Source of the DNA: Boseongicola sp.
GTDB lineage: Bacteria > Pseudomonadota > Alphaproteobacteria > Rhodobacterales > Rhodobacteraceae
Length of the DNA stretch: 64,000 nucleotides
Direction of reading: 5' to 3'
Assembly: GCA_028824715.1 (NCBI GenBank)
Contig: JAPPCV010000087.1
Coordinates: 1-64,000 of the forward strand
Shown: positions 34,183-43,970 of the stretch, one piece after another
How positions within the stretch are numbered: the stretch's first letter is position 1
Layout: every line of letters starts with the position of its first letter
Translations under genes and position numbers: made by a program
Notes under the pieces: generated by a model
The model's input: only the letters and a program-made list of their open reading frames with translations
What the model was told of the DNA's origin: nothing
Databases searched by the model: none

Positions 34183-36222
34183 ATGTCGAAGCGCGCGAGC
34201 ATGCGAGATGCCAGGGACACTGACGCTCCCGAGCTGTTCGGGTCGGACGCCGCGTGGGCGCCAACACGGGTGCTCGATGCCCAGGCGCTGGGAGTGCGCC
34301 ACTTCGATCTCGACGAGTTCGCTCGGTACCGGTGCATTCGGATCCTCACCTACTCGGCAAGCGTTCCTATGCTCGCCTCGCTGCTCGATCAGTTCGAAGA
34401 GGCAAGCGTCGAGGTGGTGATGGGCCATACTCGAACCGTGAATGACATGGCCGCGCTCATCGCGCTGCAGACGGTCGCGATGGAGGACGTTCGCACGGCG
34501 CTTCAGGGCATCTCCGAGTTGCGCAGGGAGGAGATTCTCGGGCGCATTCGGAGCGGCAGATTGCGCGTGTGGGTGGTCGAAGGACATGTTTCGCATGCGA
34601 AGATCTTCCTGCTTTCGGACGGGCCGGACGGAGGCCGTTCCGTGCTGACCGGTTCAGCCAACTTCTCGGCATCGGCCTTGCTCGGCGACCAGCACGAGGT
34701 GCTCATGCGGTTCAATGACGATCTCGCTTGGGACCATTTCGAGGACCAGTATCGACGCGTCCGGGATCATGCATCCGCCGAGCTACCGCTCGCGAAGCTC
34801 GCCGAAGACCGGCGCGACCCGGCGGATGGCATGTCACCGGTCGAAGCGCCGGTGCTGGCGCCCGACCGCGGGTTGCAGGTGATTCAGGTCGCGAAACCGG
34901 TCGAGGCGGAGGAGTCGGTCGAGCGCGGGCGTCGGCTGGAGAGGATTTACGATCTGGTGCTGCCGGCACTGCGCAAGGAAAAGCCGAAGGCCGACAGGAC
35001 AAAGGTCAGGCTGGACGACTCGATTCGCAAGCGGTTCTCCGGGATGATCCGGCGCCAGACCAGAGGTCAGGCTGCCACCCACCCGACCTTCTCCCTTGAC
35101 CTGGACAGGCGGCAAGCCACCGTCTGCGGCGCCGACTGGACTCTCGACACCGAGGACGGGCAGGTGAGCCGGGACGCCGAAGCGCTGGTGACGTTCTGGG
35201 AAACCTACGGCGAGGCATTTCGCGGCGACGTCGGGAAATTGCAGAAGGACTACTTCGTCTTCCTGTGCTGGATGTTCTTCTCGCCGCTCATATGCACGTT
35301 GCGTCGCCAGGCCGCGCTCGAGGACCGGGACGTCATCCGCTATCCCAGGGTCGGGATCATCTATGGCAAGTCCAACTCCGGCAAGACGCAACTCGTGGAC
35401 ATCGTCGGAAAGTTCATGTTTGCGGACGATTTCCCGAACGCTGTCAGGGCGCCGATGACGGGCTTGCTTCTGCGCGAGATCGATGCGTCTTTCCGGCGCA
35501 TGCCCGCGTTCTTCGATGACATTGGCTGGCGCCGTTTCCGGGACCATGCGCCGGAATTCATCAAGGACGAGACCTTGCCGCCGCACCACGAGACCCCATG
35601 CATGGTGGTCTCGATGAACGCCCGGGTCGGCGCATTCCCGGACGAAGTCGCGAAGCGGTGTCTCCTGATCTACAGCTCTGCCTCACTTCCCAGCGAAGAC
35701 GAGGACGGCCGCATCGCCATGGCCGACCGGCTGGCCACGATCGAGCCCACCACGCATCTCTATCGTCGCTACCTGCGCGTGGTGCTGGACCGCATCGACG
35801 CGGACGGTGGCGACTGGCTGCGGCTGTCGTCGGAAGTCCTGTCAGGCATCCTGGGCGAGTGTGGCCATGATCCTGCATGGGCAGGCCCGGTCTCTTGGCA
35901 GGAGTATGCGTCCACGCGGTATGATGCCCTGCGTGAGCAGCTGCGCAGCCTTCTCGATCCGGCGAGGCGCCAGGCTTCCCGCCCGGCCACTGACAGCGAG
36001 GGCTGGTTTGCCGAGGGAGGCAAGGTCTGGATCCGGGTCGGGACGAACAGTTTCGGACATCCCGACTTCGAGTGGCGGGATCTCCCGACCTACATGCTGC
36101 ACGAGCACGAGAGCCGCGCGGCCGAGTTCGTGCTCGACGTCAAGGCGGTCGAGAATTTCCTGGGCGCAAGACTTGAGCAGCCACGCTGGCGTTTCCCGTT
36201 TCGGTTGCGGTCCGTGAGGTAG
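34183..36222 (+). CDS. Phospholipase D-like nuclease domain fused to an SF3/AAA-like ATPase
   Basis: This 679-aa protein has two clear parts. Residues 30-200 form a PLD-family domain with one HKD half-site, HAKIFLLSD (His138, Lys140) followed by GSANFSASAL (about 157-166). One half-site implies dimerisation for a full active site. Residues 380-510 form a P-loop ATPase with Walker A GKSNSGKT (395-402), Walker B MPAFFDDIGW (440-449), a sensor-1-like PCMVVSMNA (472-480) and PDEVAKRCLL with a candidate arginine finger. The spacing resembles SF3 helicases or related AAA proteins. The middle and the last 170 residues match nothing I know. The start at 34183 (MSKRASMRD) avoids 43 residues antisense-like to the HNH gene end. 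It is probably co-transcribed with the HNH gene. The biological role is unknown; phage or plasmid defence is a hypothesis. Confidence 0.85.
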   Translation: MSKRASMRDARDTDAPELFGSDAAWAPTRVLDAQALGVRHFDLDEFARYRCIRILTYSASVPMLASLLDQFEEASVEVVMGHTRTVNDMAALIALQTVAMEDVRTALQGISELRREEILGRIRSGRLRVWVVEGHVSHAKIFLLSDGPDGGRSVLTGSANFSASALLGDQHEVLMRFNDDLAWDHFEDQYRRVRDHASAELPLAKLAEDRRDPADGMSPVEAPVLAPDRGLQVIQVAKPVEAEESVERGRRLERIYDLVLPALRKEKPKADRTKVRLDDSIRKRFSGMIRRQTRGQAATHPTFSLDLDRRQATVCGADWTLDTEDGQVSRDAEALVTFWETYGEAFRGDVGKLQKDYFVFLCWMFFSPLICTLRRQAALEDRDVIRYPRVGIIYGKSNSGKTQLVDIVGKFMFADDFPNAVRAPMTGLLLREIDASFRRMPAFFDDIGWRRFRDHAPEFIKDETLPPHHETPCMVVSMNARVGAFPDEVAKRCLLIYSSASLPSEDEDGRIAMADRLATIEPTTHLYRRYLRVVLDRIDADGGDWLRLSSEVLSGILGECGHDPAWAGPVSWQEYASTRYDALREQLRSLLDPARRQASRPATDSEGWFAEGGKVWIRVGTNSFGHPDFEWRDLPTYMLHEHESRAAEFVLDVKAVENFLGARLEQPRWRFPFRLRSVR

Positions 36223-36274
36223 CTGGCCCGTGCCGTCCCTTGTCCTGCAATCCTGAATTCAGTATTTCCGCACC

Positions 36275-37249
36275 ATGCTTGACGAGGCTGACGACATCCA
36301 TCCGCTCTTTCAGGGAGCGCCTTCGACGACCGAGTTCCGGAAGCTCCGAAAGCGCATCATCCGCAATGTACGCATGGCAATCGAAGAGTATGGCATGGTC
36401 GAACGCGACACACGCTGGCTGATCTGTCTCTCGGGCGGCAAGGACAGCTACACGCTCCTCGCTGCGCTGCATGAACTCAAGTGGCGCGGTCACCTGCCAG
36501 TGGACATGCTTGCCTGCAACCTGGATCAAGGACAGCCGGGCTTCCCGTCAACCGTGCTGCCGGATTTCCTCGACCGCATGCAGATCCCACACAGGATCGA
36601 GTTCCAGGATACCTATTCCATTGTCACCGACAAAGTGCCGGCCAACAGGACCTACTGCGCACTCTGCTCGCGGCTGAGGCGTGGACATCTCTATCGCATT
36701 GCCCGCGAAGAGGGGTGCTCGGCAATCGTGCTCGGCCACCACCGGGATGACATTCTCGAGACATTCTTCATGAACCTTTTCCATGGCGGCCGGCTGGCGA
36801 CGATGCCGCCGAAACTCCTGAACGAGGAAGGCGACCTGCTTGTCTGTCGCCCGCTTGCCCATGTGGCGGAAGCTGACTGCGCACGTTTTGCCGCAGCGAT
36901 GAACTATCCCATCATTCCCTGCGACCTCTGTGGCAGCCAGGACGGGCTGCAGCGCCAGCAGGTCAAGGCGATCCTGGATGAGTGGGAAAGGAACGCGCCC
37001 GGTCGGCGGCGGGTCATGTTCCGCGCTTTGACGAACGCGCGTCCGTCGCACCTTCTCGATCCCCGTCTCTTCGATTTCGCGGGACTTGCCAGCAAACCCA
37101 AGGACACGAACGACGTCGATTGCCGTGAATTCTCGGCACTCCCATCGTCCTGGAGCGATCCGTCGGAACCCGCCGTCCCTGGCCCAGCCTCGCCGGCGGG
37201 CGACCCCGCTGCTGCCCGTGCGATTCGCGGGGCGCGCCACACGACCTGA
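36275..37249 (+). CDS. ttcA: tRNA 2-thiocytidine(32) synthetase TtcA
   Basis: This 324-aa PP-loop ATPase thiolates cytidine 32 of certain tRNAs using an iron-sulfur cluster. The PP-loop is [14 protein letters not shown], and the cluster cysteines are in [10 protein letters not shown] and [13 protein letters not shown]. The chemistry and length fit TtcA rather than TilS. The C-terminal 40 residues (rich in Pro, Ala and Ser) are not conserved in the family. It belongs to the block that continues with yidC. The 50-base gap after the PLD-ATPase leaves room for its own ribosome site only. Confidence 0.94.
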   Translation: MLDEADDIHPLFQGAPSTTEFRKLRKRIIRNVRMAIEEYGMVERDTRWLICLSGGKDSYTLLAALHELKWRGHLPVDMLACNLDQGQPGFPSTVLPDFLDRMQIPHRIEFQDTYSIVTDKVPANRTYCALCSRLRRGHLYRIAREEGCSAIVLGHHRDDILETFFMNLFHGGRLATMPPKLLNEEGDLLVCRPLAHVAEADCARFAAAMNYPIIPCDLCGSQDGLQRQQVKAILDEWERNAPGRRRVMFRALTNARPSHLLDPRLFDFAGLASKPKDTNDVDCREFSALPSSWSDPSEPAVPGPASPAGDPAAARAIRGARHTT

Positions 37250-38041
37250 GCGATTCAAGCTGGTCCCGTGACTTCAAGGCAACCGGAACTTCCCGCACGC
37301 GCCCAGCCTGCCAAGGTCAGCCAACGCGGCGTCGAGCACGCCGCCAACTCCACCCTTGATCGACGTCTTGCCGAAATTGTCCTTGAGCTGCCATGACACC
37401 CGTCCCCCATGACGTGACATTCCCGGAATGATGAGCCGCGCCAAGGCGATGGGGAGGCGAAGCCCTGCTTGAAAGGGCCGCTTGCGTCCGCGCTTTCGGC
37501 GGACGCCACAAGCGGTGCCGACCGGAGCATGCGTGCAGATGCCTGTTCTCCCGCCTGCCGGAAGATCGCACCGATCCCCTGATCGAGCGTCCCCATGCAG
37601 GACGGCATCGCTCTTCCAACCGGCAGAAATCGCGGATGCCTTGCGGCGCATGGCTCGATTCCGTCGCACTTCAGGGAGGAGACCAATGCGTTCAACGAGC
37701 GGCCCATGGGTCAAGACGTTCCGTTGGCGATCAAGCCTTTCGCCCGCCTTCGCCCGAGGCTTGGCCCTGCGTGTGGTTCAGGGCCGGCGCGGCCCTGGAT
37801 ACAAGGACGACGGCGGTCTCGCAATGGACCGGCAAGTCGACGGCGAGCGGCGCCTTGACGGGAAGCCCTCTCGCGCCCGGACAGCCAGCCACATCGTGAT
37901 GCCGTGTTCCAGCAATGGTCCAGACGGATTGCCGGCTTCCCTGAAGGCATCATCAACCAGGTCCGGCACCAAAACGCCTTGACCTTTTGGTCACCGGGCT
38001 ATTGAACCACGGGCGCGGTTTAGGAAACCCCGGAATCGATG
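37250..38041. other. 790-base stretch between ttcA and yidC, no supported gene
   Basis: The ORFs here are short, overlap on several frames and show no family motif. Three minus-strand frames carry protein-like runs (for example LDQGIGAIFRQAGEQASARM and WQLKDNFGKTSIKGGVGG) that could be a broken gene reading toward ttcA, but I cannot name it. In related genomes ttcA and yidC are usually closer. The promoter and leader of yidC must lie in the last part. Confidence 0.4.
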
Positions 38042-40042
38042 ATGGACGATCAGAACAAGAACCTGATCCTCGCGATGGTGCTGAGTTCCCTTGTGCTGGT
38101 CGTGTGGATGATCTATTTCGCGCCGGAACCGGTAGAGGCCCCTGGTTCCCAGCCGACGGACACCTCGACCAGGACCGCCGAAGACAGCCAGGCAACGATT
38201 CCGTCTGCCGCAACCGGCACTGAGGTCACGGTCGCAGGACCGCAGGACTCCACGGCCGCGTCTCCCGAAGCCGACCGCGTGCCGATCCAGACGCCAAACG
38301 TCCAAGGCTCAGTTTCGCTGGCCGGGGGCCGCATCGACCAGCTTTCGCTCCACCATTACCACGTCACCCTGGATCCCTTGGCCGAAGAGGTCACGCTGTT
38401 TGCTCCCGTCGGCTCCGAGAACCCATACTATGCAGTGTTCGGCTGGACTCCGGGCGGCACGCTCGGTGCCGACGACGTGCCCGAAACGGACACGATATGG
38501 AGTGTAGAGAGCGGGACAACACTTGCGCCTGGGACGCCCCTGGCCCTTCGCTGGAACAGCCCGTCAGGCTTGGTCTTTCGCCGCCAGATCGAGATTGACG
38601 ACCGCTTTCTGTTCACCGTGACGCAGACGGTCGAGAACCCCACCAGCCAGCCGGTCCGCCTTGCCCCGTACGGCCTTGTGGCGCGCCATGGCGAACCTCA
38701 GGACCTCTCCGGCTTCTTCATTCTCCATGAGGGGGCGATCCGACGGAACGACGGCCAGCTTGACGAAATCGACTATTCCGACATGCCGGACCTGTCCTAC
38801 GATGACCGCTGGGGACCGAGCGCGGACGTTGTCCAGGTCGAGTCCAGCGGCTGGGTGGGCTTCACGGATCATTACTGGATGACGGCGCTTATCCCGGAAC
38901 AGGGAATTCCCTTCACCAGCGTCGTTCAATACCTGCCCGCCACGGACGTCTATCGCACCGCAGCCCAAATGCCGACGGTGACGGTCCCTCCGGACGGCTC
39001 CTCGAGCGCAACGACCCGCCTCTTTGCCGGCGCGAAGGAATGGGACACGATCCGCGACTACGAAGCCGGTCGCAGAATCGAGGGCTTCAACGACTCGATT
39101 GCCTATTTCATGGGCTTCGGAGGCGACGCGCAGGTCGAGGGCTTCATCGATTCCATCGACTGGGGCTGGTTCTATTTCCTGACCAAGCCCATCTTTTTCG
39201 CCCTGCACGAGCTCAATGCCGTGATCGGCAACACGGGCTGGGCAATCATCTGCCTGACCCTGCTGATCAAGGCGCTGCTCTTCCCGTTGGCACGAAAGTC
39301 ATACGTTTCGATGGCCCGAATGAAGGAACTCCAGCCCGAGATGCAGATCCTGAAGGAACGTGCCGGCGACGACCGCCAGAAGCTGCAGCAAGAAATGATG
39401 GCGCTCTACAAGAAGGAAAAGGTCAATCCCGCCGCCGGATGCCTGCCCATCCTTCTGCAGATTCCGATCTTCTTTTCGCTGTACAAGGTGATCTTCGTCA
39501 CGATCGAGCTTCGCCATGCCCCGTGGTTCGGACCGTTTCAGGACCTGTCCGCCCCCGATCCGACGTCCATCATGAACCTGTTCGGCATCCTCCCGTTCCC
39601 GGCACCCGGACCGGAAAACATACTCAGCTTGATATTCATCGGCATCCTGCCGATCATTCTCGGCGTCTCCATGTGGATGCAGCAGAAGCTGAACCCGGCC
39701 CCGACGGATCCGACCCAGCAGATGATCTTCGCGTGGATGCCCTGGATCTTCATGTTCATGCTGGGCAGTTTCGCAAGCGGGCTCGTGATCTACTGGATCG
39801 CCAACAACGTGATCACCTTTGCCCAGCAGTACATCATCATGCGGGGGCACGGCTACAGGCCTGACATCTGGGGCAACATCCGCGGAACGACAAAGCCCGA
39901 CGAACCTGCCAAGGCCAGGAATGACGATGCTTCGAAAGCGGAATCGAAAGCGGACGAGCCAGCGGATCAACCGCCGGCAAAGCCTGCGAACAAGCCGGGC
40001 CGAAAGCGCTCCGGCAGGAAGAAATCCCGCAAGAAGCGATGA
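38042..40042 (+). CDS. yidC: Membrane protein insertase YidC
   Basis: This 666-aa YidC/Oxa1 insertase catalyses insertion and folding of inner-membrane proteins, alone or with SecYEG. The first helix follows MDDQNKNLILAMVLSSLVLV, and a large periplasmic domain fills about residues 50-370. The conserved C-terminal helices include FYFLTKPIFFALHELN, KSYVSMARMKELQPEMQILK, the NPAAGCLPILLQIPIFFSLY loop and a basic tail. I prefer the second ATG (38042) because GGA lies seven bases upstream and the family begins MDDQN; the track start at 38039 is one codon earlier. The tail is rich in Lys and Ala and binds ribosomes in relatives. The stop overlaps the MOSC gene start. Confidence 0.97.
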   Translation: MDDQNKNLILAMVLSSLVLVVWMIYFAPEPVEAPGSQPTDTSTRTAEDSQATIPSAATGTEVTVAGPQDSTAASPEADRVPIQTPNVQGSVSLAGGRIDQLSLHHYHVTLDPLAEEVTLFAPVGSENPYYAVFGWTPGGTLGADDVPETDTIWSVESGTTLAPGTPLALRWNSPSGLVFRRQIEIDDRFLFTVTQTVENPTSQPVRLAPYGLVARHGEPQDLSGFFILHEGAIRRNDGQLDEIDYSDMPDLSYDDRWGPSADVVQVESSGWVGFTDHYWMTALIPEQGIPFTSVVQYLPATDVYRTAAQMPTVTVPPDGSSSATTRLFAGAKEWDTIRDYEAGRRIEGFNDSIAYFMGFGGDAQVEGFIDSIDWGWFYFLTKPIFFALHELNAVIGNTGWAIICLTLLIKALLFPLARKSYVSMARMKELQPEMQILKERAGDDRQKLQQEMMALYKKEKVNPAAGCLPILLQIPIFFSLYKVIFVTIELRHAPWFGPFQDLSAPDPTSIMNLFGILPFPAPGPENILSLIFIGILPIILGVSMWMQQKLNPAPTDPTQQMIFAWMPWIFMFMLGSFASGLVIYWIANNVITFAQQYIIMRGHGYRPDIWGNIRGTTKPDEPAKARNDDASKAESKADEPADQPPAKPANKPGRKRSGRKKSRKKR

Positions 40043-40788
40043 ACGCAACACTTGACCGTATCATCCGACATCCGCTGAAGGCGATCGGACGAGAAGAACT
40101 GATCGGAACCATCCTGACACGTGGCCGGTGGCTCCCGATGGACCGGGTCTGGGCAGTGGCCCACGAACGGTCGAATCTGGGGCAAGGCTGGGCTCCAAAG
40201 GCAAACTTCCTGCGCGGCGTGACCGCGCCGAACCTGATGGCCGCCTCCTGCATCTGGGATGAATCGCTTGCCCGCCTGCAACTCGCCCACCCTGAGGCAG
40301 GCGAAATTTCGATCTGTCCCGACACTGAATCGGACACTCCTGTCCTTCTCGACTGGCTCTCGCGGATCTGGCCCGAAGAGCTGCCCCGACCGATCGGAGT
40401 CCATCGCGCCGTGGATGCGAACCTCACGGATGCGCCGGACCCTTGGATTTCGATCAATTCGTTGGCGTCGAACCATGCCGTGTCACGGAATGTGGGCAAG
40501 GACCTGTCGATCCACCGCTGGCGCGGCAACCTCTGGATCGGGGGCCTGACACCCTGGGAGGAGAAGGGCTGGGTCGGCAAGGACATCCGGGTCGGCGAAG
40601 CTCAGCTGCGAGTGCACTGCGAGATCACGCGATGCAAGGCAACGATGGCCAATCCTGACACGGGACGTCGCGACGTGGACACGCTCGGCGCGCTTCAGGC
40701 GCTTGGCCATCAGGAATTCGGAATCTACGCCGAAGTGACTCGTGGCGGCGAAATCGCGACGGGCGCCACGGTCGAGGTCGTGACATGA
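40039..40788 (+). CDS. MOSC domain-containing protein
   Basis: This 249-aa protein of the MOSC family has an N-terminal beta-barrel portion (RIIRHPLKAIGREEL) and a C-terminal MOSC domain with WIGGLTPWEEKGW and the conserved Cys in CEITRCKATMANPDTG. MOSC domains bind molybdenum cofactor sulfur, but many members have no known substrate. It is held between yidC and yihA in roseobacters. It overlaps both neighbours by four bases, so the three are translated as a coupled unit. Confidence 0.92.
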   Translation: MNATLDRIIRHPLKAIGREELIGTILTRGRWLPMDRVWAVAHERSNLGQGWAPKANFLRGVTAPNLMAASCIWDESLARLQLAHPEAGEISICPDTESDTPVLLDWLSRIWPEELPRPIGVHRAVDANLTDAPDPWISINSLASNHAVSRNVGKDLSIHRWRGNLWIGGLTPWEEKGWVGKDIRVGEAQLRVHCEITRCKATMANPDTGRRDVDTLGALQALGHQEFGIYAEVTRGGEIATGATVEVVT

Positions 40789-41435
40789 CCTCGTTTGCAT
40801 TCCCGCTAGCCACGGCAGATGCCTCGGACTTGAGAGCTGGCCGTGATCTCTTTGCCAAGGGCACGGACTTTCTGAAGGGCGTCGTGACCATGGACGGACT
40901 GCCACCAGCAGACAGGATCGAGTTCTGCTTCGCGGGCCGTTCGAACGTTGGCAAGTCCACGCTGATCAATGCGGTGACTGGCAGAAAGGCGCTTGCCCGC
41001 ACCTCGAGCACGCCCGGCAGGACGCAGGAAATCAACTTTTTCACTCTGGCCGACAGCCATTACCTTGTGGACTTGCCGGGCTATGGATTTGCAAAGGCGC
41101 CATTGCAGGTGGTCGAGAACTGGCAAAGGCTGCTCAAGTCCTATCTCGCAGGACGCGCCACGCTTCGACGAGCTTTCGTGCTGATCGATGCGCGCCACGG
41201 CATCAAGCCGGTCGATGAGGAAATCCTGACCCTGCTGGACATCTCGGCGGTCGTCTTCCAGATCGTGCTGACCAAGGCCGACAAGGCGAAGGAGAAGGAT
41301 CGGGACAACCTGCTCCGACGCGTGCGAAGCGCGCTCCAGGCGCACCCGGCCGCATTCCCGGAAATCGTGCTGACGTCTTCGGAGACGGGTGAAGGTGTCG
41401 AGGTGTTGCGCGCGATCATTTCCGGTTCAGCTTGA
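40785..41435 (+). CDS. engB: Ribosome biogenesis GTP-binding protein YihA/YsxC
   Basis: This 216-aa EngB-type GTPase acts in assembly of the large ribosomal subunit. G1 is GRSNVGKSTLINAVTG, G3 is LVDLPGYGFAKAP, and G4 is VLTKADKAKEKD. The extension before G1 (MTSFAFPLATADASDLRAG) is typical of alphaproteobacteria. It overlaps the MOSC gene by ATGA and precedes argB. Confidence 0.96.
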   Translation: MTSFAFPLATADASDLRAGRDLFAKGTDFLKGVVTMDGLPPADRIEFCFAGRSNVGKSTLINAVTGRKALARTSSTPGRTQEINFFTLADSHYLVDLPGYGFAKAPLQVVENWQRLLKSYLAGRATLRRAFVLIDARHGIKPVDEEILTLLDISAVVFQIVLTKADKAKEKDRDNLLRRVRSALQAHPAAFPEIVLTSSETGEGVEVLRAIISGSA

Positions 41436-41481
41436 GCCCGGCACGGCGAAGGCATACTGAGGCCCCGAACGGGGAAATCCG

Positions 41482-42348
41482 ATGAGAACGAGAGAGATGA
41501 ATCGCGACTGGATCGCCACGGCACGCACCCTGAACGAAGCATTGCCGTACCTGCAGCGCTACGACGGCGCGACCGTTGTCATCAAGTTTGGCGGCAACGC
41601 GATGGGCGATGCCGACGCCATGGCCAGATTCGCGCGCGACATCGTGCTGATGCGGCAGGTCGGCGTGAACCCTGTCATCGTTCATGGCGGCGGGCCGATG
41701 ATCGCGCAAATGCTCGACAGGCTTGGCATCAAGACCGAATTCGTGCGCGGGAAGCGGGTTACGGACCAAGCGACTGCCGAAGTCGTTGAAATGGTGCTTT
41801 CCGGCCTCGTGAACAAGCGAATTGTCCAGGCCATCAACGCAGAAGGCGGGCGGGCGCTCGGTCTTTCCGGAAAGGACGCGAACCTGATGATCTGTGACCA
41901 GGTCGGGGCGGATCTCGGCCTCGTGGGCGAGCCTGTCGAAGTGGACCCGGGCATACTGCGCACACTGATGGCAGCCGAAGTGATTCCCGTCATCGCGCCC
42001 CTTGGGGCGGGGCGGAACGGCGAGACGCTCAACGTCAACGGCGACACCGCGGCGGGCGCCGTTGCGGCAAGCCTGGACGCCGACCGGCTGCTTCTGCTGA
42101 CCGACGTCACCGGCGTAATGAACGCCGAAGGCGAGGTCGTGACCGAAATCACGCCTGAGCAGATCCGCAAGCTGACAATGGACGGTGTCATCGCCGACGG
42201 CATGGTGCCCAAGACAGAAACCGCGCTGGCGGCCATTGACGGAGGTGCGCGCGCCGTTGTCATCCTGGACGGACGAACTCCAAATGCCTGCATCCTTGAA
42301 CTGTTCACCGAGCACGGTGCTGGCAGCCTGATCCGCAGGGCGAGATAG
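41482..42348 (+). CDS. argB: Acetylglutamate kinase
   Basis: This 288-aa amino-acid kinase phosphorylates N-acetylglutamate in arginine synthesis, the second step of the pathway. The phosphate-binding segment [12 protein letters not shown], the substrate loop [16 protein letters not shown] and the C-terminal [20 protein letters not shown] are clear. A second ATG five codons in (41497, [16 protein letters not shown]) is an alternative start with GAGAG just upstream. It is the last gene of the conserved block that starts at rpmH. Confidence 0.95.
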   Translation: MRTREMNRDWIATARTLNEALPYLQRYDGATVVIKFGGNAMGDADAMARFARDIVLMRQVGVNPVIVHGGGPMIAQMLDRLGIKTEFVRGKRVTDQATAEVVEMVLSGLVNKRIVQAINAEGGRALGLSGKDANLMICDQVGADLGLVGEPVEVDPGILRTLMAAEVIPVIAPLGAGRNGETLNVNGDTAAGAVAASLDADRLLLLTDVTGVMNAEGEVVTEITPEQIRKLTMDGVIADGMVPKTETALAAIDGGARAVVILDGRTPNACILELFTEHGAGSLIRRAR

Positions 42349-43232
42349 CGTAGAATCCATCGGTGCGGTCTGCACGCATCGACGCGGTGAGTCCCACCTG
42401 TGCAGCAATTCGGCGCCCGCCTTGTCAACCTGCCCTTCTTGCGCAGCCTTTCGACCATGCCAACTACGGCAACGATGTCGCCAACCGTGAGTTGAACACA
42501 ATGCCGTTGGCGTGAAGGAAGACTCGCTCGTCATGAAACGAGAACGCAATGTCGATCCTGGACGAAAGCTCTCGAACCATGTCCCGGGCACACTCTGGCA
42601 TTCCGACCCTGCGACTTCAGCCTCAGAAACGCCCCGTTGCGGGCGCACTGCGGCAGGAAGTTGCCTCACGAAGACATGATCGTCCAAATCGAATTCGGAG
42701 CGCTCACAGCCGATAGTCACAGAAGTCGGCAAACCTGGATCTGCACCCTTCGCTTCGGGAATGACCTTCGGCGGGCGGACTGGAAAAGGCGTGACCGCTC
42801 CTGGATCTGATCGCCTCAAGGCAATTGCAAATCGAAGGGGCGTCGACGTGGTCTCATGAAGGTTGGAGGTGGTAACCGCGCGCCCCTGTTGGCCTTTGAC
42901 CGTCCGAGTGCCGGAAACCGGATCGGTGCCGAACGGGCAATCGTTCTGACCGAGGATGCCGCCGTCCCGCTATTGAGCGTGTCTTCCGAGAGACGCGGCG
43001 GCGCATGCCCTGTCAAGGACTTGCGTTTGACGGCAAAGGGCGGGCGCTCTTTGCCGCTACCGGCAGGATCGTTACGGGGAGAACGCATCGATGGCGGCAA
43101 TTCGGGCCGAAGGCGACGACGGGTCTCTCGCAGGCCGTCGTCTCGTTGCGTCCCCCGCACCACACATATGTCGAGACGCATCTTGTGGCGCCGCGATCAT
43201 GAAGCGCAGACCCGCGGCAGCGGCGAAGGCCT
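42349..43232. other. 880-base decayed stretch with a degenerate repeat
   Basis: No supported gene. It contains a degenerate direct copy (about 42445-42620) of the sequence that precedes and begins the acyl-CoA synthetase gene 2.2 kb away, listed separately. The remaining ORFs on both strands are rich in Arg and Ser and look like random GC-rich reading frames. The long minus-strand ORF is largely an antisense shadow of argB. Confidence 0.5.
42466..42620 (+). repeat. Imperfect direct repeat, copy 1 (degenerate)
   Basis: This copy shares CGATGTCGCCA, CCGTGAGTTGAACAC, GAAGACTCGCTCGTCA and GAGAACGCAATGTCGATCC, in the same order and direction, with copy 2 at about 44625-44800. Copy 1 lacks a stretch of about 13 bases present in copy 2 and has several substitutions. 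It corresponds to the leader and first codons of the acyl-CoA synthetase gene but is not followed by that gene, so it is a fossil or partial duplicate. Confidence 0.75.
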
Positions 43233-43970
43233 TCATGCGAGATCCCTTCCGTTACGGCAGCCTGCCCCCACCGGCGGGGCGATCCGTTGAGAATCCTCGG
43301 CGCGTTTCAGCGAGGCCCTCCGGAGCCGTCCCCGCCACCCCACTTTCTTCGCCGCAAGTCCCGTCATGTCGTAGCTTTCCGCGAAGTCGTCCCCGGCTTC
43401 AGCCCTGCGCTGGTCAAAGACGATGCGGCTGGCCATTCGTCCCGCCCTCTCGATCTCGTCGAACAGGCCTTCCGCCGAAGGGATGATGTTCAGCGCCTCG
43501 AGCGCGAGGGCGAAGGACCATGTCGAGAGGTGGCGCACGCGTGGCCCGAAATCCATGTTCCTCACGCGCCTGTCTTCGAACAGCACCAGTCCGGTCGTGC
43601 CACCGACCAGTCCACCGCGCATTTCCTCCGCCAGGTCCCGTATGGAGTTCTCCCCGGCGATCCTCATCTCGCGTCGCACCTTCCGGCGCTCGTGATCAAG
43701 CCTGCCCTCCGGGACGTAGTCCAGGAGGTCGAAAGCCCTTTGCAGGAGACGTCCGGACGGGGTTTCCACGATGCGCAGCCGGTTGCCGCCCGCCGCGACC
43801 CACCCTGCAAGGGCCTCCCGTTCCGGCGCGGACGGACGGCCCTCGAGAAGCTCTGTCCTGACGGCATCCGTGATCAGGATCTGGCTGTTGAACCTGTCGA
43901 CGAGATCGAGCCGTCCGACCAGGCCAAGCGAGATGAGCGGGCCCGTGTCCGGCACGACGACGGAGATCAA
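43233..43970 (-). CDS. PIN-domain toxin (DUF3368-like)
   Basis: This 245-aa protein begins with the PIN core VPDTGPLISLGLVGRLDLVD, where Asp8 is a metal ligand, then DAVRTELLEG with a conserved acid. A later segment, ENSIRDLAEEMRG and VLFEDRRVRN, supplies the remaining acidic residues. PIN toxins are metal-dependent ribonucleases. It is larger than VapC (about 130 aa) because of an extra C-terminal region. The start overlaps the upstream small gene by ATGA, the usual antitoxin-toxin order. Confidence 0.8.
   Translation of the reverse strand: MISVVVPDTGPLISLGLVGRLDLVDRFNSQILITDAVRTELLEGRPSAPEREALAGWVAAGGNRLRIVETPSGRLLQRAFDLLDYVPEGRLDHERRKVRREMRIAGENSIRDLAEEMRGGLVGGTTGLVLFEDRRVRNMDFGPRVRHLSTWSFALALEALNIIPSAEGLFDEIERAGRMASRIVFDQRRAEAGDDFAESYDMTGLAAKKVGWRGRLRRASLKRAEDSQRIAPPVGAGCRNGRDLA

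Noticed and set aside
41416-42819. 467-aa minus-strand ORF
   Set aside because: Mostly antisense to argB; the part beyond argB crosses the degenerate repeat and shows no conserved reading frame between the two repeat copies.
42856-43290. 144-aa ORF in the argB to PIN gap
   Set aside because: Arg- and Gly-rich with no family pattern and no clear ribosome site; looks like a random GC-rich frame.
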